DNA of 64,000 nt from positions 2,069,445 to 2,133,444 of the forward strand of contig NZ_CM001165.1 in assembly GCF_000213055.1 (NCBI RefSeq), written 5' to 3'. A model generated the notes under the pieces. That model was not told where the DNA came from. It was given only the letters and a program-made list of their open reading frames with translations, and ran no database searches. This DNA is from Streptomyces sp. Tu6071 (GTDB lineage Bacteria > Actinomycetota > Actinomycetes > Streptomycetales > Streptomycetaceae). The first letter of the stretch is position 1. The number at the start of each line of letters is the position of its first letter. The position numbers and the translations under genes were made by a program. This document shows, in pieces, positions 51,569 through 64,000 of this stretch.

Positions 51569-53058
51569 AGCGACGGTGCCTCCTCAAGCAGCGGGTGCCC
51601 CCAGCGTTCCACGAAAGCGGCCTCGACGGCGGCTCCGACCTTGTAGAGGCGCTCGTCCTTCATCGCCGGGGCGACGATCTGGAGCCCGACCGGGAGCCCG
51701 TCCTCCGGCGCGAGGCCGCAGGGCAGGGACATCGCGGCGTTGCCCGCGAGGTTCGCCGGGATGGTGCACAGGTCGGCGAGGTACATCGCCATCGGGTCGT
51801 CGCTGCGCTCACCGATCGGGAAGGCGGTGGTGGGCGTGGTGGGCGAGACGATGACGTCGACCTGCTCGAAGGCGCGCGCGAAGTCCTGCGTGATGAGCGT
51901 GCGGACCTTCTGCGCGGAGCCGTAGTACGCGTCGTAGTAGCCCGAGCTGAGCGCGTACGTACCGAGGATGACGCGCCGCTTGACCTCGGGCCCGAAGCCC
52001 TCGCCGCGTGTGATCGCGGTGACGTCCTCGGCCGAACGGGTGCCGTCGTCGCCCACGCGCAGCCCGTACCGCATGGCGTCGAAGCGCGCGAGGTTCGAGG
52101 AGCACTCGGAGGGGGCGATGAGGTAGTACGCGGAGAGCGCGAGGTCGAAGGACGGGCAGTCCAGCTCGACGATCTCGGCGCCCAGCTCCTTGAGCAGTTC
52201 GACGGACTCGTCGAAGCGCTGCACGACACCGGCCTGATAGCCCTCGCCGCGGAACTGCTTGACGACGCCGACGCGCATCCCGACGACGCCGCCGTTGCGC
52301 GCCGCCTCGACGACGGGCGGCACGGGGGCGTCGATGGAGGTGGAGTCGAGCGGGTCGTGGCCCGCGATCACCTCGTGGAGGAGGGCCGCGTCCAGGACCG
52401 TACGGGCGCAGGGGCCGCCCTGGTCGAGGGAGCTGGAGAAGGCGACCATGCCGTAGCGCGAGACGCCGCCGTAGGTCGGCTTGACGCCGACGGTGCCGGT
52501 GACGGCGGCGGGCTGGCGGATGGAGCCGCCCGTGTCGGTGCCGATCGCGAGCGGCGCCTCGAAGGAGGCGAGCGCGGCGCTGGAGCCGCCGCCGGAGCCA
52601 CCCGGGATGCGGGTGAGGTCCCAGGGGTTGCCGGTGGGACCGTAGGCGCTGTTCTCGGTGGAGGAGCCCATCGCGAACTCGTCCATGTTGGTCTTGCCGA
52701 GGATGACGACGTCGGCGTCCTTGAGGCGCCGGGTGACGGTCGCGTCGTACGGCGGGATCCAGCCCTCCAGGATCTTCGAGCCGACCGTCGTGGGCACGCC
52801 CTCGGTCGTGAAGATGTCCTTGAGCGCGAGCGGCACGCCGGCGAGCGGGCCGAGCTTCTCGCCCCGGGCGCGCTTCTCGTCGACGGCGCGGGCCTGCGCG
52901 AGCGCGCCCTCGCGGTCGACGTGGAGGAAGGCGTGGACCTTCTCGTCCACGGCCTCGATCCGGGCGAGGTGGGCCTCGGTGACCTGGACGGCGGTGAGTT
53001 CGCCGGAGGCGATCTTCTCCGCCGTCCGGGCGGCGGTGAGCCTGATGATGTCGGTCAT
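51565..53058 (-). CDS. gatA: Asp-tRNA(Asn)/Glu-tRNA(Gln) amidotransferase subunit A (glutaminase)
   Basis: 497 aa amidase-signature enzyme that releases ammonia from glutamine and channels it to GatB. The Ser-cisSer-Lys triad is visible: Lys in [12 protein letters not shown], cis-Ser in [14 protein letters not shown], nucleophile Ser in [14 protein letters not shown]. The tail ([40 protein letters not shown]) is standard. The ATG at 53056-53058 has GGAGGA upstream and is four bases after the gatC stop. Its stop overlaps the start of the small membrane protein. Confidence 0.97.
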   Translation of the reverse strand: MTDIIRLTAARTAEKIASGELTAVQVTEAHLARIEAVDEKVHAFLHVDREGALAQARAVDEKRARGEKLGPLAGVPLALKDIFTTEGVPTTVGSKILEGWIPPYDATVTRRLKDADVVILGKTNMDEFAMGSSTENSAYGPTGNPWDLTRIPGGSGGGSSAALASFEAPLAIGTDTGGSIRQPAAVTGTVGVKPTYGGVSRYGMVAFSSSLDQGGPCARTVLDAALLHEVIAGHDPLDSTSIDAPVPPVVEAARNGGVVGMRVGVVKQFRGEGYQAGVVQRFDESVELLKELGAEIVELDCPSFDLALSAYYLIAPSECSSNLARFDAMRYGLRVGDDGTRSAEDVTAITRGEGFGPEVKRRVILGTYALSSGYYDAYYGSAQKVRTLITQDFARAFEQVDVIVSPTTPTTAFPIGERSDDPMAMYLADLCTIPANLAGNAAMSLPCGLAPEDGLPVGLQIVAPAMKDERLYKVGAAVEAAFVERWGHPLLEEAPSL

Positions 53059-53062
53059 CGCG

Positions 53063-53359
53063 TCAGTCCTCCCCGAGGATCTGGGGAACCTTGAATCGCT
53101 GCTGCTCCTGCGCGGGGGCCCCGGAGAGCGCCTGCTGGGGGGTGAGCGAGGGTCGGACCTCGTCCGCGCGCATGACATTGGTCAGCGGCAACGGGTGAGA
53201 GGTCGGCGGTACGTCCTGGTCGGCGATCTCGGAGACGCGGGCCACCGCGCCGAGAATGTCGTCCAGCTGTCCTGCGAAGTGCTCCAGCTCCTCCGCGGAC
53301 AGCTCCAGGCGCGCCAGCCGTGCGAGGTGAGCTACCTCCTCGCGCGTAATGCCAGGCAT
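53063..53359 (-). CDS. gatC: Asp-tRNA(Asn)/Glu-tRNA(Gln) amidotransferase subunit C
   Basis: 98 aa, the small chaperone-like subunit that wraps around GatA and stabilises the GatA-GatB pair. The family block is clear: [20 protein letters not shown], then [19 protein letters not shown] and the C-terminal [20 protein letters not shown] segment with KVPQILGED at the end. The ATG at 53357-53359 follows AAGGAT by eight bases. First gene of the operon; promoter presumably in the 53360-53774 spacer. Confidence 0.95.
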   Translation of the reverse strand: MPGITREEVAHLARLARLELSAEELEHFAGQLDDILGAVARVSEIADQDVPPTSHPLPLTNVMRADEVRPSLTPQQALSGAPAQEQQRFKVPQILGED

Positions 53360-53774
53360 GCGGCGATCCTTCTGGGGTCTCGGTTCATGGACTACGGGGG
53401 CAATCCTATGGCCGAGCGGGAGGGCGGTGGGGCGGGGCGGGGGTGGGATGGGGGTGGGGCGGGGAGGCGCGCGCCCGTACGCGAGGTGAGCGCAGCCCCC
53501 GCCCTCCCAGGGGGGCACCCCGTAACCAGTCTTCCAGCCCCCGCACCCCTCCCCGCACCAATCCACCGAATCTGTGGATAACTTCGCCTTTCCCGAAAAA
53601 CCTCTCACTCTTGCAGGTGGCGGGCGTTCCCGGCGTGGGGCACGGGCCGCCGAGATGTGTCACTGTGGGCCCAGCGCGAGGACCGGTGCCTCACCCAGCA
53701 CCAAGCACCATTGCTCCGTCAGCCCCCACCGCCTGCCGCATGCCGCACGCAGGGGGCGACGAGGGTTACCGGTC
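53360..53774. other. Spacer between gatC and the RmdB-like gene
   Basis: Contains the gatC promoter region and one perfect DnaA-box sequence, TTATCCACA on the minus strand at 53581-53573, in a drop of GC around 53565-53610. A single box does not make an origin. Otherwise nothing is recognised and no gene is supported. Confidence 0.55.
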
Positions 53775-56576
53775 TCACCCCGCCGCGGTTCCCCCTCCCC
53801 GGACCTGCGGCGGGCACGCCGCCCGAGGTTCCAGGCGGCGGGCCGCGCCACGTGCACGCAGCCAGGCGGTGGTCTCCTCCGGGGGCATCGCGGCCGAGAC
53901 CAGCCAGCCCTGGACCGCGTCACAACCGAGGTCTCGCAGCCTCTCCCACGTCTCGTCGTCCTCGACGCCCTCGGCGACGACGACGAGACCCAGGGAGTGG
54001 GCGAGATCCACGGTGCACCGCACGATCTCGGCATCCTCGGTGTCGATGGCGAGGCGGGCGACGAACGAGCGGTCGATCTTCAGCTCGCTCACGGGGAGGC
54101 GGCGCAGGTGGACAAGGGAGGAGTAACCCGTGCCGAAATCGTCGAGGGACATCTTCACGCCGTGCCCGGTGAGGCCGGCGAGAGTGTCCGCCGCACGCTG
54201 GGGGTCTTCGAGGAGTACGTGCTCGGTGATCTCCAGTTGAAGGGCGCCCGGCGGGACGCCGTGCCGCGCGAGGCGTCCCGCGACGGCTCCCGCGAAGCCC
54301 GGGGTGTGGACGTCACGGGGAGAGACGTTCACCGCGACAGGGACGTAGAGCCCCTGCGCGCGCCACCGTGCGACCTGGGCGAGCGCGGTCTCCAGCACGT
54401 ACTCCGTGAGGTACGGCATGAGGCCGCTGCTCTCGGCGATGGCGATGAACTCGTCCGGCGGCACCTTCCCGCGCTCCGGGTGCACCCAGCGCACGAGTGC
54501 CTCCAGGCCCGCGACTTCGCCGTCGAAACGGACCTTCGGCTGGTAGTGCAGCTCGACGTCGCCGGTGTCGAGGGCACGGCGCAGGTCGCCCAGGAGGCCC
54601 AGCCGGTCAGGGGTGTTGGAGTCGCGTTTCGACTCGTAGACCTCGACGCCGGTGCGATCGCGCTTGGCCTGGTACATCGCCACGTCCGCGCGGCGCAGCA
54701 GCCCTTCCGCGTCGAGCGCGTGGTCGGGGAAGACGGCCACGCCGGCGCTGGCCTCCAGGACGAGGGTCAGCCCGTCGAGGTCGAGGGGGGAGCCGAGTTC
54801 GCCGACCAGGCGGCGGGCGAGGCGCTGGGCGGAGGTGGTCGAGTCGGCGGCGGGAAGGAGTATCGCGAACTCGTCCCCGCCCAGCCGGGCGGCCTCCGCC
54901 TCGCGGGGCAGTGAGACCCGCAGCCGTTCGGCGACCTGGAGGAGGAGGCGGTCGCCCGCGAGATGACCGAGTGTGTCGTTGACGGAACGGAAACGATCGA
55001 GGTCGATCAGAAGGAGCGCGGTCCGGCCGCCCTCCCGTTCGGCGGCGTCGAGCGCGGTCCAGATGCGTTCGAGGAGCCACTGCCGGTTGGGCAGTCCGGT
55101 AAGCGGATCGCGCAGTTGTTCTTCAGCCCGAGCGTGCGCCATCCAAAGAGAGGTGTCGAGAGCGTAGAGGGGGATGGCGAACAGGGGTAGCAGAAAGGGC
55201 CGGTAGGCGGCGACGACGCAGATGAGGGGGGCGATCCCGAGCAGGGCGACAGCGACAAGGAATTGCCGGTTCACCGCGGTACGCGTCGCGGTGGGCAGGC
55301 GCGGGGACCGGGGGGTGTTCAGCAGCCACAGCAGGACGCGCGTGACCAGGAGGTAGGCGAGGCCCGTGAGGAGGAGTTCGGGGAGGGTGTAGAGGTCCCA
55401 GCGTTCGGGGTGCCAGGGCTGCTCGACGCTCGGCGTGACGCCGCAGGCGGCGAGCGCGAGGGCCCCGGCGACGGTGCCGAGGATGTCGACGGCACCGTGC
55501 AGAACGCCTCGGCGCCAGCGGTGCCGGCGGGCCAGGCCGACGAGCACGACGACGGTGAGGCTCACGAGGACGGCGGGCAGCCACCCGTACAGCAGCAGGA
55601 CGGCGAGGGTGAGCGCGGCGCCCGAGCCTGTGCCGCCCCACCAGCGGTCCCTGCCGAGGGCGACGAGGTGCCCGACGATGAGGCCGGTGAGCACGGCAAG
55701 GGACCAGCCGTCGACACCCCCGGGGAAGAGTCCGTGCCGAGTGCCGAGGGCGCGCACGACGCCCGTACCGAGGAGCGCGGCGGCGAGTGCCACGACGGCC
55801 GCCGGCAGCGCGGGCAGCCCCCGCCCGGACGCCGCCCCGGCCCCCCTCGGTGGGCTCCCGTACGCGCTTCCCGCCCCGCCGCCGGTGCCACCACCGCGCA
55901 CGCCGCCGGATATGCCTCCGTACGTTCCCGAGCCTCCGCCCTCGGCCTGGTTCACCAGCGCCCGCGCCCCGCCCTTGGCCCCACGCGCTCCGCGCCGCGC
56001 CCGAGGCGTGTCGACCCCGTTTCCACGCGCCGAGGACTTCCGCTCAGCCCCTACGGCTTGAGGTTCACGCGCCGCCGACTCGCCACTACCCGCCGCCGAT
56101 TCGGACCCGCGCCCGGCCGAAGCCCCGTGCACCGCCGACGCGGAGCCACGCCCCGCCGAATCAGACCCATGCCCGGCCGCCTCGGAGCCACACCCGGCCG
56201 ACGCGGCATCAGGTACCGCCAACTCAGCCCCGCGTACCGGCGACTCCGGTCGTCCACGTGCCGCGGCCCCCGCATCGGCTCGTCCGCCGCCGTGTAGATC
56301 CGAGGCGTCGGCCGCGAGCCGCTGCCGCTCCGTTCCCCGCAATGACCCCGCTCCTCCGGCAGGCTGTGCCGGGCGGTGCGGGAGAGAGGGGCGAGGGGTC
56401 GGACCCTCGGGTGGGTCGGGGGCGTCGGTGGGGGTGGCGGGCCCGGGGGGTGCGGGCGGTGGGGTGCGGGTGGGAGGCAGGGGGTCCCTTCCGGCGAGCG
56501 TGCGCAGTCTTCGCAGGGCTTGGCGCATGCGCTGCCGCAGCCTGGAGACTGGGGCGACGCTCTCGGTCGGTTCCAT
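53775..56576 (-). CDS. rmdB: GGDEF-EAL membrane protein, RmdB-like c-di-GMP enzyme
   Basis: 933 aa. The first 250 residues are a low-complexity Gly/Ala/Ser/Arg region; 255-475 hold six to seven membrane helices; the GGDEF domain (475-640) has RDPLTGLPNRQWLL and RLGGDEFAILLP near 565; the EAL domain (655-910) keeps GLEALVRWVHPE, VAVNVSPRD, LQLEITEHVLLED, LDDFGTGYSSLVHLRRL, LKIDRSFV and VVAEGVEDDE, so it should hydrolyse c-di-GMP. In S. coelicolor the gene beside ligA and gatC is RmdB, a phosphodiesterase needed for development; the symbol is given on that context and architecture. ATG 56574-56576 is preferred over GTG 56594 because AGAGGG precedes it. Confidence 0.85.
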   Translation of the reverse strand: MEPTESVAPVSRLRQRMRQALRRLRTLAGRDPLPPTRTPPPAPPGPATPTDAPDPPEGPTPRPSLPHRPAQPAGGAGSLRGTERQRLAADASDLHGGGRADAGAAARGRPESPVRGAELAVPDAASAGCGSEAAGHGSDSAGRGSASAVHGASAGRGSESAAGSGESAAREPQAVGAERKSSARGNGVDTPRARRGARGAKGGARALVNQAEGGGSGTYGGISGGVRGGGTGGGAGSAYGSPPRGAGAASGRGLPALPAAVVALAAALLGTGVVRALGTRHGLFPGGVDGWSLAVLTGLIVGHLVALGRDRWWGGTGSGAALTLAVLLLYGWLPAVLVSLTVVVLVGLARRHRWRRGVLHGAVDILGTVAGALALAACGVTPSVEQPWHPERWDLYTLPELLLTGLAYLLVTRVLLWLLNTPRSPRLPTATRTAVNRQFLVAVALLGIAPLICVVAAYRPFLLPLFAIPLYALDTSLWMAHARAEEQLRDPLTGLPNRQWLLERIWTALDAAEREGGRTALLLIDLDRFRSVNDTLGHLAGDRLLLQVAERLRVSLPREAEAARLGGDEFAILLPAADSTTSAQRLARRLVGELGSPLDLDGLTLVLEASAGVAVFPDHALDAEGLLRRADVAMYQAKRDRTGVEVYESKRDSNTPDRLGLLGDLRRALDTGDVELHYQPKVRFDGEVAGLEALVRWVHPERGKVPPDEFIAIAESSGLMPYLTEYVLETALAQVARWRAQGLYVPVAVNVSPRDVHTPGFAGAVAGRLARHGVPPGALQLEITEHVLLEDPQRAADTLAGLTGHGVKMSLDDFGTGYSSLVHLRRLPVSELKIDRSFVARLAIDTEDAEIVRCTVDLAHSLGLVVVAEGVEDDETWERLRDLGCDAVQGWLVSAAMPPEETTAWLRARGAARRLEPRAACPPQVRGGGTAAG

Positions 56577-57029
56577 TCCCGTCCCTCTCACCACCGGCGG
56601 TACCCGTACCCCGGCCCGAAGCCTTCGGTGCGGAGCCCCCCGTTCCGGCCTCGCGGGCGGAGACGGCGGGCGCGCCAGTCCACACTAGGCCGCGAAGGGC
56701 CTCCTGGGGCAGGCGTAGCACGGGGTTGCCCGAATGCGCCCCGGCCTTACGGATGCGTCTGGTATGCGCCGAACGGGCGGAGCTTCACCCGCGTTCCGGC
56801 CATCCGCGACGGCGCGCGAGGCGCCGGTCAACCGCCCGCCGGGCGCCGTTCGTTCCCGTACGGGCGAGCCCGCGCACACCGCCCGAGCGCCCCGGCGCAC
56901 GGCCCGTTCCGCGCCCCTCCCCCGCGGCACGGCGTGGGGGCTCCCCGCCACCCCCCAGGGCCCTCAGCGGCCTCAGCGTCCCCCGCAGCCCCAAGCCGCC
57001 CGCCGCCCCGCCGTCGCCGCGCTCAACTC
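56577..57029. other. Spacer between the RmdB-like gene and ligA
   Basis: GC-rich with no hairpin or repeat that stands out. A short minus-strand frame at 56685-56951 was looked at and rejected. The promoter of the RmdB-like gene should lie at the left end. Confidence 0.5.
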
Positions 57030-60414
<3,385 letters not shown>

Positions 60415-60682
60415 GCGGGTAAGCGTAGGCGGGGCCGGGGGGTGCGGGTGTACGGGGACGAGCGGCGCCCCGCGCGAGGTGCGCCGCACGACGTGCGGGC
60501 CCGGCGCGAACCGGTTCCGCAAGGTCAACCGTTCCGCGCGAACCGGTTCGCGAACCGGTTCGCCGCCAGGCCGACGCGCGGCGAACGGTTCCGCACGGGA
60601 CGCCTCCACGCGAACCGGTCCCGCGGAGGCGGCCCCGCACGCGCACGCACACCCGCCCCCGCTTCCGCCCGCGCGAACGGGT

Positions 60683-61372
60683 TCAGCCGCCGGGCCGGAC
60701 CATCAGGTCCGTCACCACCGCGTCCCGCGGCAGGTCCAGGGCCGTGAGGATGGTCGTGGCGACGGATTCCGGGTCGATCCAGGCCGTGGCGTCGTACTCC
60801 TTGCCCTCCTGCTGGTGGACCTTCGCCTGCATGGACGAGGCGGTGCGGCCGGGGTAGACGGTCGTGACGCGGACGCCGTTCTCCTTCTCCTCGGCACGCA
60901 GGGAGTCGGCGAGGGCCTTGAGGCCGTGCTTCGAGGCGGCGTAGGCGGCCCACTGGGGGCTCGCGGAGAGTCCGGCGCCGGAGTTCACGAAGAGGACCTG
61001 GCCGCGCGCGGTGCGCAGTTGCGGCAGGAAGAGGCGGGTCAGCTCGGCGGGGGCGAGGAGGTTGACGTCGATCTGCTGCCGCCAGGACTTGAGGGACAGC
61101 TCGCCGACGGTGCCGAGGTCGACGACGCCCGCGACGTGGAGGAGCGCGTCGACCCGCTCGGGCAGGGTCTGGTGCGAGAAGGCCCAGGAGAGGCGGTCGG
61201 GCTCGGCGAGGTCGCCGACGAGGGTCCGGGCGCCGGGGAGGGCGGCGGCGAGTTCCTTCGCGCGGCCCGCGTCGCGGGCGAGGAGGACGAGGTCGTCGCC
61301 CCGCGCGTGGAGGCGGCGGGCCACGGCGGCCCCGATTCCGGACCCGGCCCCGGTGATCACGTACGTACTCAT
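60683..61372 (-). CDS. Short-chain dehydrogenase/reductase
   Basis: 229 aa. Cofactor motif TGAGSGIGAAVARRLH at the N-terminus, HVAGVVD (the NNAG-like strand), catalytic Ser in FVNSGAG and the YAASK pair. The tail ATTILTALDLPRDAVV is typical of SDRs acting on small carbonyl compounds. ATG 61370-61372; a GATCAT six bases upstream suits a leaderless transcript. It is preceded in the same direction by the LOG-family gene at 183 bp. Confidence 0.88.
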   Translation of the reverse strand: MSTYVITGAGSGIGAAVARRLHARGDDLVLLARDAGRAKELAAALPGARTLVGDLAEPDRLSWAFSHQTLPERVDALLHVAGVVDLGTVGELSLKSWRQQIDVNLLAPAELTRLFLPQLRTARGQVLFVNSGAGLSASPQWAAYAASKHGLKALADSLRAEEKENGVRVTTVYPGRTASSMQAKVHQQEGKEYDATAWIDPESVATTILTALDLPRDAVVTDLMVRPGG

Positions 61373-61554
61373 ACGGCCATGATCGCACCGGCCCGCCACC
61401 ACCGACCCGGCCACCCGGCCACCCGCCGCCCGGCCGCCACCGGAGCCCCGCCCACCGTCCGCCGCAGGGCCACCGGCTCCCCGCGCCCCCGCTCCCCCGG
61501 GCCGTTCCCCCGCAACCAGGCCGCCGGTCAGCGCTCCGTACGCCCCGCCGGAGG

Positions 61555-62097
61555 TCACTCAGCCGTCGTCGTCACCCGTTCAAGGTAGTCCAGCGCCGTC
61601 TCGGGGTCGTCCGTGACGTACATGAGTTCGTTGACGGGGACGGGCAGGAAGCCTTCCGCCTGCATGCGCTCGAACTGGCGGCGCAGTCCGTCGTAGAAGC
61701 CCTCGGTGTTGAGGATGACGACGGGCTTGCTGTGCATCCTGTGCTTCTTCATCTCCAGGACCTCGGTGACCTCGTCGAGGGTGCCGGTGCCGCCGACGAG
61801 GACGACGATCGCGTCGGAGCGGCCGAGGAGTTCCGCCTTGCGCTCGGCGAGGTCCTTCGTGACGAGCATCGTGTCGAGGCCCTTGCGCGCCTTGTGGGCG
61901 AGGAACTCGACCGAGACGCCGAGCAGTTCGCCGCCGCTCTCCGCGACGCCGTCCGCGACGACCTTCATGAGCCCGGTGTCGGAGCCGCCCCATACGAGGG
62001 TGTGGCCGCGGCGGCCGAGGAGTTCCGCGAAGGCGCGGGCGGGGCGGGTGTAGCGCTCGTCGAGATCGGCGGCGGACAGGAAGACGCAGATGTTCAT
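61555..62097 (-). CDS. LOG-family protein (TIGR00730, putative nucleotide-sugar hydrolase)
   Basis: 180 aa Rossmann-fold protein. The family motif PGGxGTxxE appears as VGGTGTLDEVTE, with Val in place of Pro; other blocks are WGGSDTGLMKVVADG and NTEGFYDGLRRQFERM. Related enzymes cleave the N-glycosidic bond of cytokinin riboside monophosphates or of AMP; the substrate in bacteria is not settled. ATG 62095-62097. Divergent from the DUF427 gene, 143 bp away. Confidence 0.87.
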   Translation of the reverse strand: MNICVFLSAADLDERYTRPARAFAELLGRRGHTLVWGGSDTGLMKVVADGVAESGGELLGVSVEFLAHKARKGLDTMLVTKDLAERKAELLGRSDAIVVLVGGTGTLDEVTEVLEMKKHRMHSKPVVILNTEGFYDGLRRQFERMQAEGFLPVPVNELMYVTDDPETALDYLERVTTTAE

Positions 62098-62240
62098 GGG
62101 CGCCACGGTACGGCCCGCGCCACGCCGTGCGGTACGGGCCCCGCGCGTCCCGGGAACAGACGCCGCGCGGGGGAAGCTGAACGGAGGAAGGGCCGCCCGC
62201 GCCCCGGGCCCGGCGGCCGTCACAGCGAAAGGACTCCGCC

Positions 62241-62567
62241 ATGGCAGGACACACGATCACGGTCGAGCAGGGCACGGAGCACGTGCGCGCCGTGCACGGC
62301 GGCGAGCTGCTCGCCGAGAGCCGCCGCCCGCTCGTGCTGCGCGAGACGGGCTGCCCGGTGCGGTACTACCTGCCGCCCGAGGACGTCCGCACCGCGCTCC
62401 TCGTCCCCTCGGACACGACGACGCACTGCCCCTTCAAGGGCGACGCCTCGTACTGGTCGCTCCCCGACGCCCCCGACCTCGTCTGGGCCTACGAGGAGCC
62501 CAAGGCGCAGGTCGCGGACATCAAGGGGCACTACTGCTTCTACGAGACGGAGGTACTGGCCGACTGA
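62241..62567 (+). CDS. DUF427 domain protein
   Basis: 108 aa, the whole length being the DUF427 domain: ESRRPLVLRETGCPVRYYLP, THCPFKGDASYWSLPDA, AYEEPKAQVADIKGHYCFYE are its conserved blocks. The family is common in bacteria and of unknown function; it folds as a small beta-rich unit. AAAGGA lies eight bases before the ATG. It stands alone, divergent from the LOG-family gene. Confidence 0.9.
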   Translation: MAGHTITVEQGTEHVRAVHGGELLAESRRPLVLRETGCPVRYYLPPEDVRTALLVPSDTTTHCPFKGDASYWSLPDAPDLVWAYEEPKAQVADIKGHYCFYETEVLAD

Positions 62568-62626
62568 GCCACCCACGCGGGGAGCACGGCCGCCGGGAGG
62601 CACGCGGCAGCCGCCCCCGCCGCGGC

Positions 62627-63775
62627 TCAGGCGAGCGCCGTGCCCCCGGTCGTCGCGCCCGCCGGTTCCGGCTTCCGCGTCGTCGCGATCGTCGCCGAGC
62701 CGACGACGCGGGTCCCGTCGTAGAGCACGACGGCCTGTCCGGGCGCCACGCCCCGTACGGGCGCGTCGAACGCGACGCGCAGTTCGTCGCCCGCCAGCTC
62801 CGCCCGCACCTCGCACTCGCCGCCGTGCGCGCGGAGCTGCGCGGTGTAGCGACCGGCGGTGAGCGGCGCGGTGCCGCACCAGCGGGGGCGTACGGCGGTG
62901 AGCGAGGCGACGTCGAGGGACTCGCGCGGGCCCACGGTGACCGTGTTGTCGACCGGTGAGATGTCGAGCACGTAGCGCGGCTTGCCGTCGGCGGCCGGGT
63001 GGCCGATGCGCAGGCCCTTGCGCTGGCCGATGGTGAACCCGTACGCACCCTGGTGCGTGCCGAGGCGTGTGCCGCTCTCGTCGACGATGTCGCCCTCGGC
63101 GGTGCCGAGGCGGGAGGCGAGGAAGCCCTGGGTGTCGCCGTCGGCGATGAAGCAGATGTCGTGGCTGTCGGGCTTCTTGGCGACGGCGAGGCCGCGCCGT
63201 TCGGCCTCGGCGCGGATCTCGTCCTTGGTCGTCTCGGTGTCGCCGAGCGGGAACATGGCGTGCGCGAGCTGGCGGTCGTCGAGGACGCCGAGGACGTACG
63301 ACTGGTCCTTGGCCATGTCGCTCGCGCGGTGCAGCTCGCGGCTGCCGTCGGGGTGGGTGAGGACGCGCGCGTAGTGGCCGGTGCAGACGGCGTCGAAGCC
63401 GAGGGCGAGGGCCTTGTCGAGGAGGGCCGCGAACTTGATCTTCTCGTTGCAGCGCAGGCAGGGGTTGGGGGTCCGTCCGGCCTCGTACTCCGCGACGAAG
63501 TCGTCGACGACGTCCTCGCGGAAGCGTTCGGCGAGGTCCCAGACGTAGAAGGGGATGCCGATGACGTCGGCGGCGCGGCGGGCGTCGCGCGAGTCCTCGA
63601 TGGTGCAGCAGCCGCGGGCGCCGGTGCGGAAGGACTGCGGGTTGGCGGAGAGCGCGAGGTGCACTCCGGTCACGTCGTGCCCCGCCTCGGCGGCGCGGGC
63701 GGCGGCGACGGCGGAGTCGACGCCGCCGGACATCGCGGCGAGCACCCTGAGGGGGCGCGGGGAAGTCTCAGTCAT
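62627..63775 (-). CDS. mnmA: tRNA-specific 2-thiouridylase
   Basis: 382 aa. It thiolates uridine 34 of tRNAs for Lys, Glu and Gln. Seen: PP-loop [16 protein letters not shown] at the N-terminus, the catalytic Cys in [20 protein letters not shown], the interaction region [20 protein letters not shown], the second Cys in [15 protein letters not shown], and C-terminal domains with [20 protein letters not shown] and [11 protein letters not shown] 63773-63775 with GGAAGG four bases before; a longer frame to 63826 is not needed. Confidence 0.96.
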   Translation of the reverse strand: MTETSPRPLRVLAAMSGGVDSAVAAARAAEAGHDVTGVHLALSANPQSFRTGARGCCTIEDSRDARRAADVIGIPFYVWDLAERFREDVVDDFVAEYEAGRTPNPCLRCNEKIKFAALLDKALALGFDAVCTGHYARVLTHPDGSRELHRASDMAKDQSYVLGVLDDRQLAHAMFPLGDTETTKDEIRAEAERRGLAVAKKPDSHDICFIADGDTQGFLASRLGTAEGDIVDESGTRLGTHQGAYGFTIGQRKGLRIGHPAADGKPRYVLDISPVDNTVTVGPRESLDVASLTAVRPRWCGTAPLTAGRYTAQLRAHGGECEVRAELAGDELRVAFDAPVRGVAPGQAVVLYDGTRVVGSATIATTRKPEPAGATTGGTALA

Positions 63776-63906
63776 AGCCCTTCCAGAGTACGTGCCGTGC
63801 GGGGCGCGGTTCCCCCGGGTTTTCACCGGCCGCGCCCCCGGCTCGCCGCGCGTCGTTCCGCCGCCCGCGCGGGAACACCGGTCCGTCCGCGACCGTTGAC
63901 AGCGGC

Positions 63907-64000
63907 ATGGAGGGTACGTCGGGTCGCGGACACGGGCCCCGCCTGCCGGACGGCGGCGGGCGGCTCGGCAGGCGCGCGCTGCTCGTGGGCGGCGCGGCGG
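63907..64000 (+). CDS. 5' end of a gene with a possible twin-arginine signal, truncated by the window edge
   Basis: From ATG 63907 an open frame reads [20 protein letters not shown] and then [11 protein letters not shown], where RRALLV followed by a hydrophobic run resembles the start of a Tat signal peptide. The first 31 codons only are present. There is no Shine-Dalgarno site, and TTGACA lies just five bases upstream, so the real start could be farther on. In S. coelicolor a secreted amidase gene sits next to mnmA, which would fit, but I cannot confirm it. Confidence 0.45.
   Translation, partial: MEGTSGRGHGPRLPDGGGRLGRRALLVGGAA

Noticed and set aside
53573..53581. Replication origin at the DnaA box
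   Set aside because: Only one box, no dnaA/dnaN genes, and the chromosomal origin of streptomycetes carries many boxes.
56685..56951. 88-residue minus-strand frame between the RmdB-like gene and ligA
   Set aside because: Arg/Ala-rich, no start context, nothing recognisable.

Overview
The window is high-GC DNA with streptomycete coding habits: GTG and TTG starts, purine-rich ribosome sites, several apparently leaderless genes, Tat and lipoprotein signals, long GC-driven antisense reading frames. Gene content and order (accE/pccB, cimA, ilvE, leuB, proline catabolism, serA-ilvCNB, gatBAC, an RmdB-like protein, ligA, mnmA) match, from memory, the chromosomal core of Streptomyces coelicolor around SCO5488-SCO5541. 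I therefore read it as a core chromosomal segment of a Streptomyces species. I saw no insertion sequence, prophage, CRISPR array, rRNA or tRNA.

Layout. 1-3012: end of a CvnD-type GTPase of a conservon, acyl-CoA carboxylase epsilon and beta subunits, a small secreted M15-like protein. 3.3-5.5 kb: a YceI protein and an unassigned membrane protein. 5.7-11.9 kb: branched-chain amino acid genes cimA, ilvE and leuB, interrupted by a metabolite/proton symporter; cimA has its own leader peptide and terminator. 12-16.3 kb: Tat-exported metallophosphatase, a 43-residue protein, an acyl-CoA dehydrogenase with a TetR-type operator. 16.6-21.1 kb: proline catabolism (pruA, proline dehydrogenase) divergent from a PucR-type regulator, then a stand-alone UDP-binding-domain protein. 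21.4-27.9 kb: M4 protease divergent from a TrmB/LuxR-like regulator, and a TetR/MFS efflux pair. 28.2-34.1 kb: serA and ilvC/ilvN/ilvB with the classic MRTRILVL leader and attenuator. 34.4-38.2 kb: GGDEF protein with a degenerate EAL domain. 38.7-47.1 kb: hydroxyacid dehydrogenase, aldo/keto reductase, quinoprotein sugar dehydrogenase, DUF6191 protein, large LuxR regulator, repeat protein, GNAT. 47.1-53.4 kb: MMPL transporter and the gatC-gatA-(80 aa membrane protein)-gatB operon. 53.8-64 kb: RmdB-like GGDEF-EAL protein, ligA, MetE-like protein, SDR, LOG-family protein, DUF427 protein, mnmA and the start of one more gene.

How it works together. Two attenuated units (cimA and ilvBN) plus ilvC, ilvE and leuB supply isoleucine, valine and leucine; CimA allows isoleucine synthesis from pyruvate without threonine. 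SerA feeds serine. The put genes return proline to glutamate. Two c-di-GMP proteins of opposite character sit 16 kb apart: one keeps an intact GGDEF site but has lost nearly all EAL catalytic residues; the other keeps both domains.

The observations I find most worth checking are the 18-residue cimA leader with its terminator, a paired ATCRCCTAGGGG motif found upstream of both cimA and the acyl-CoA dehydrogenase, the nested inverted repeat between the M4 protease and its neighbouring regulator, the degenerate EAL protein, and the small membrane protein coupled into the gatCAB operon.
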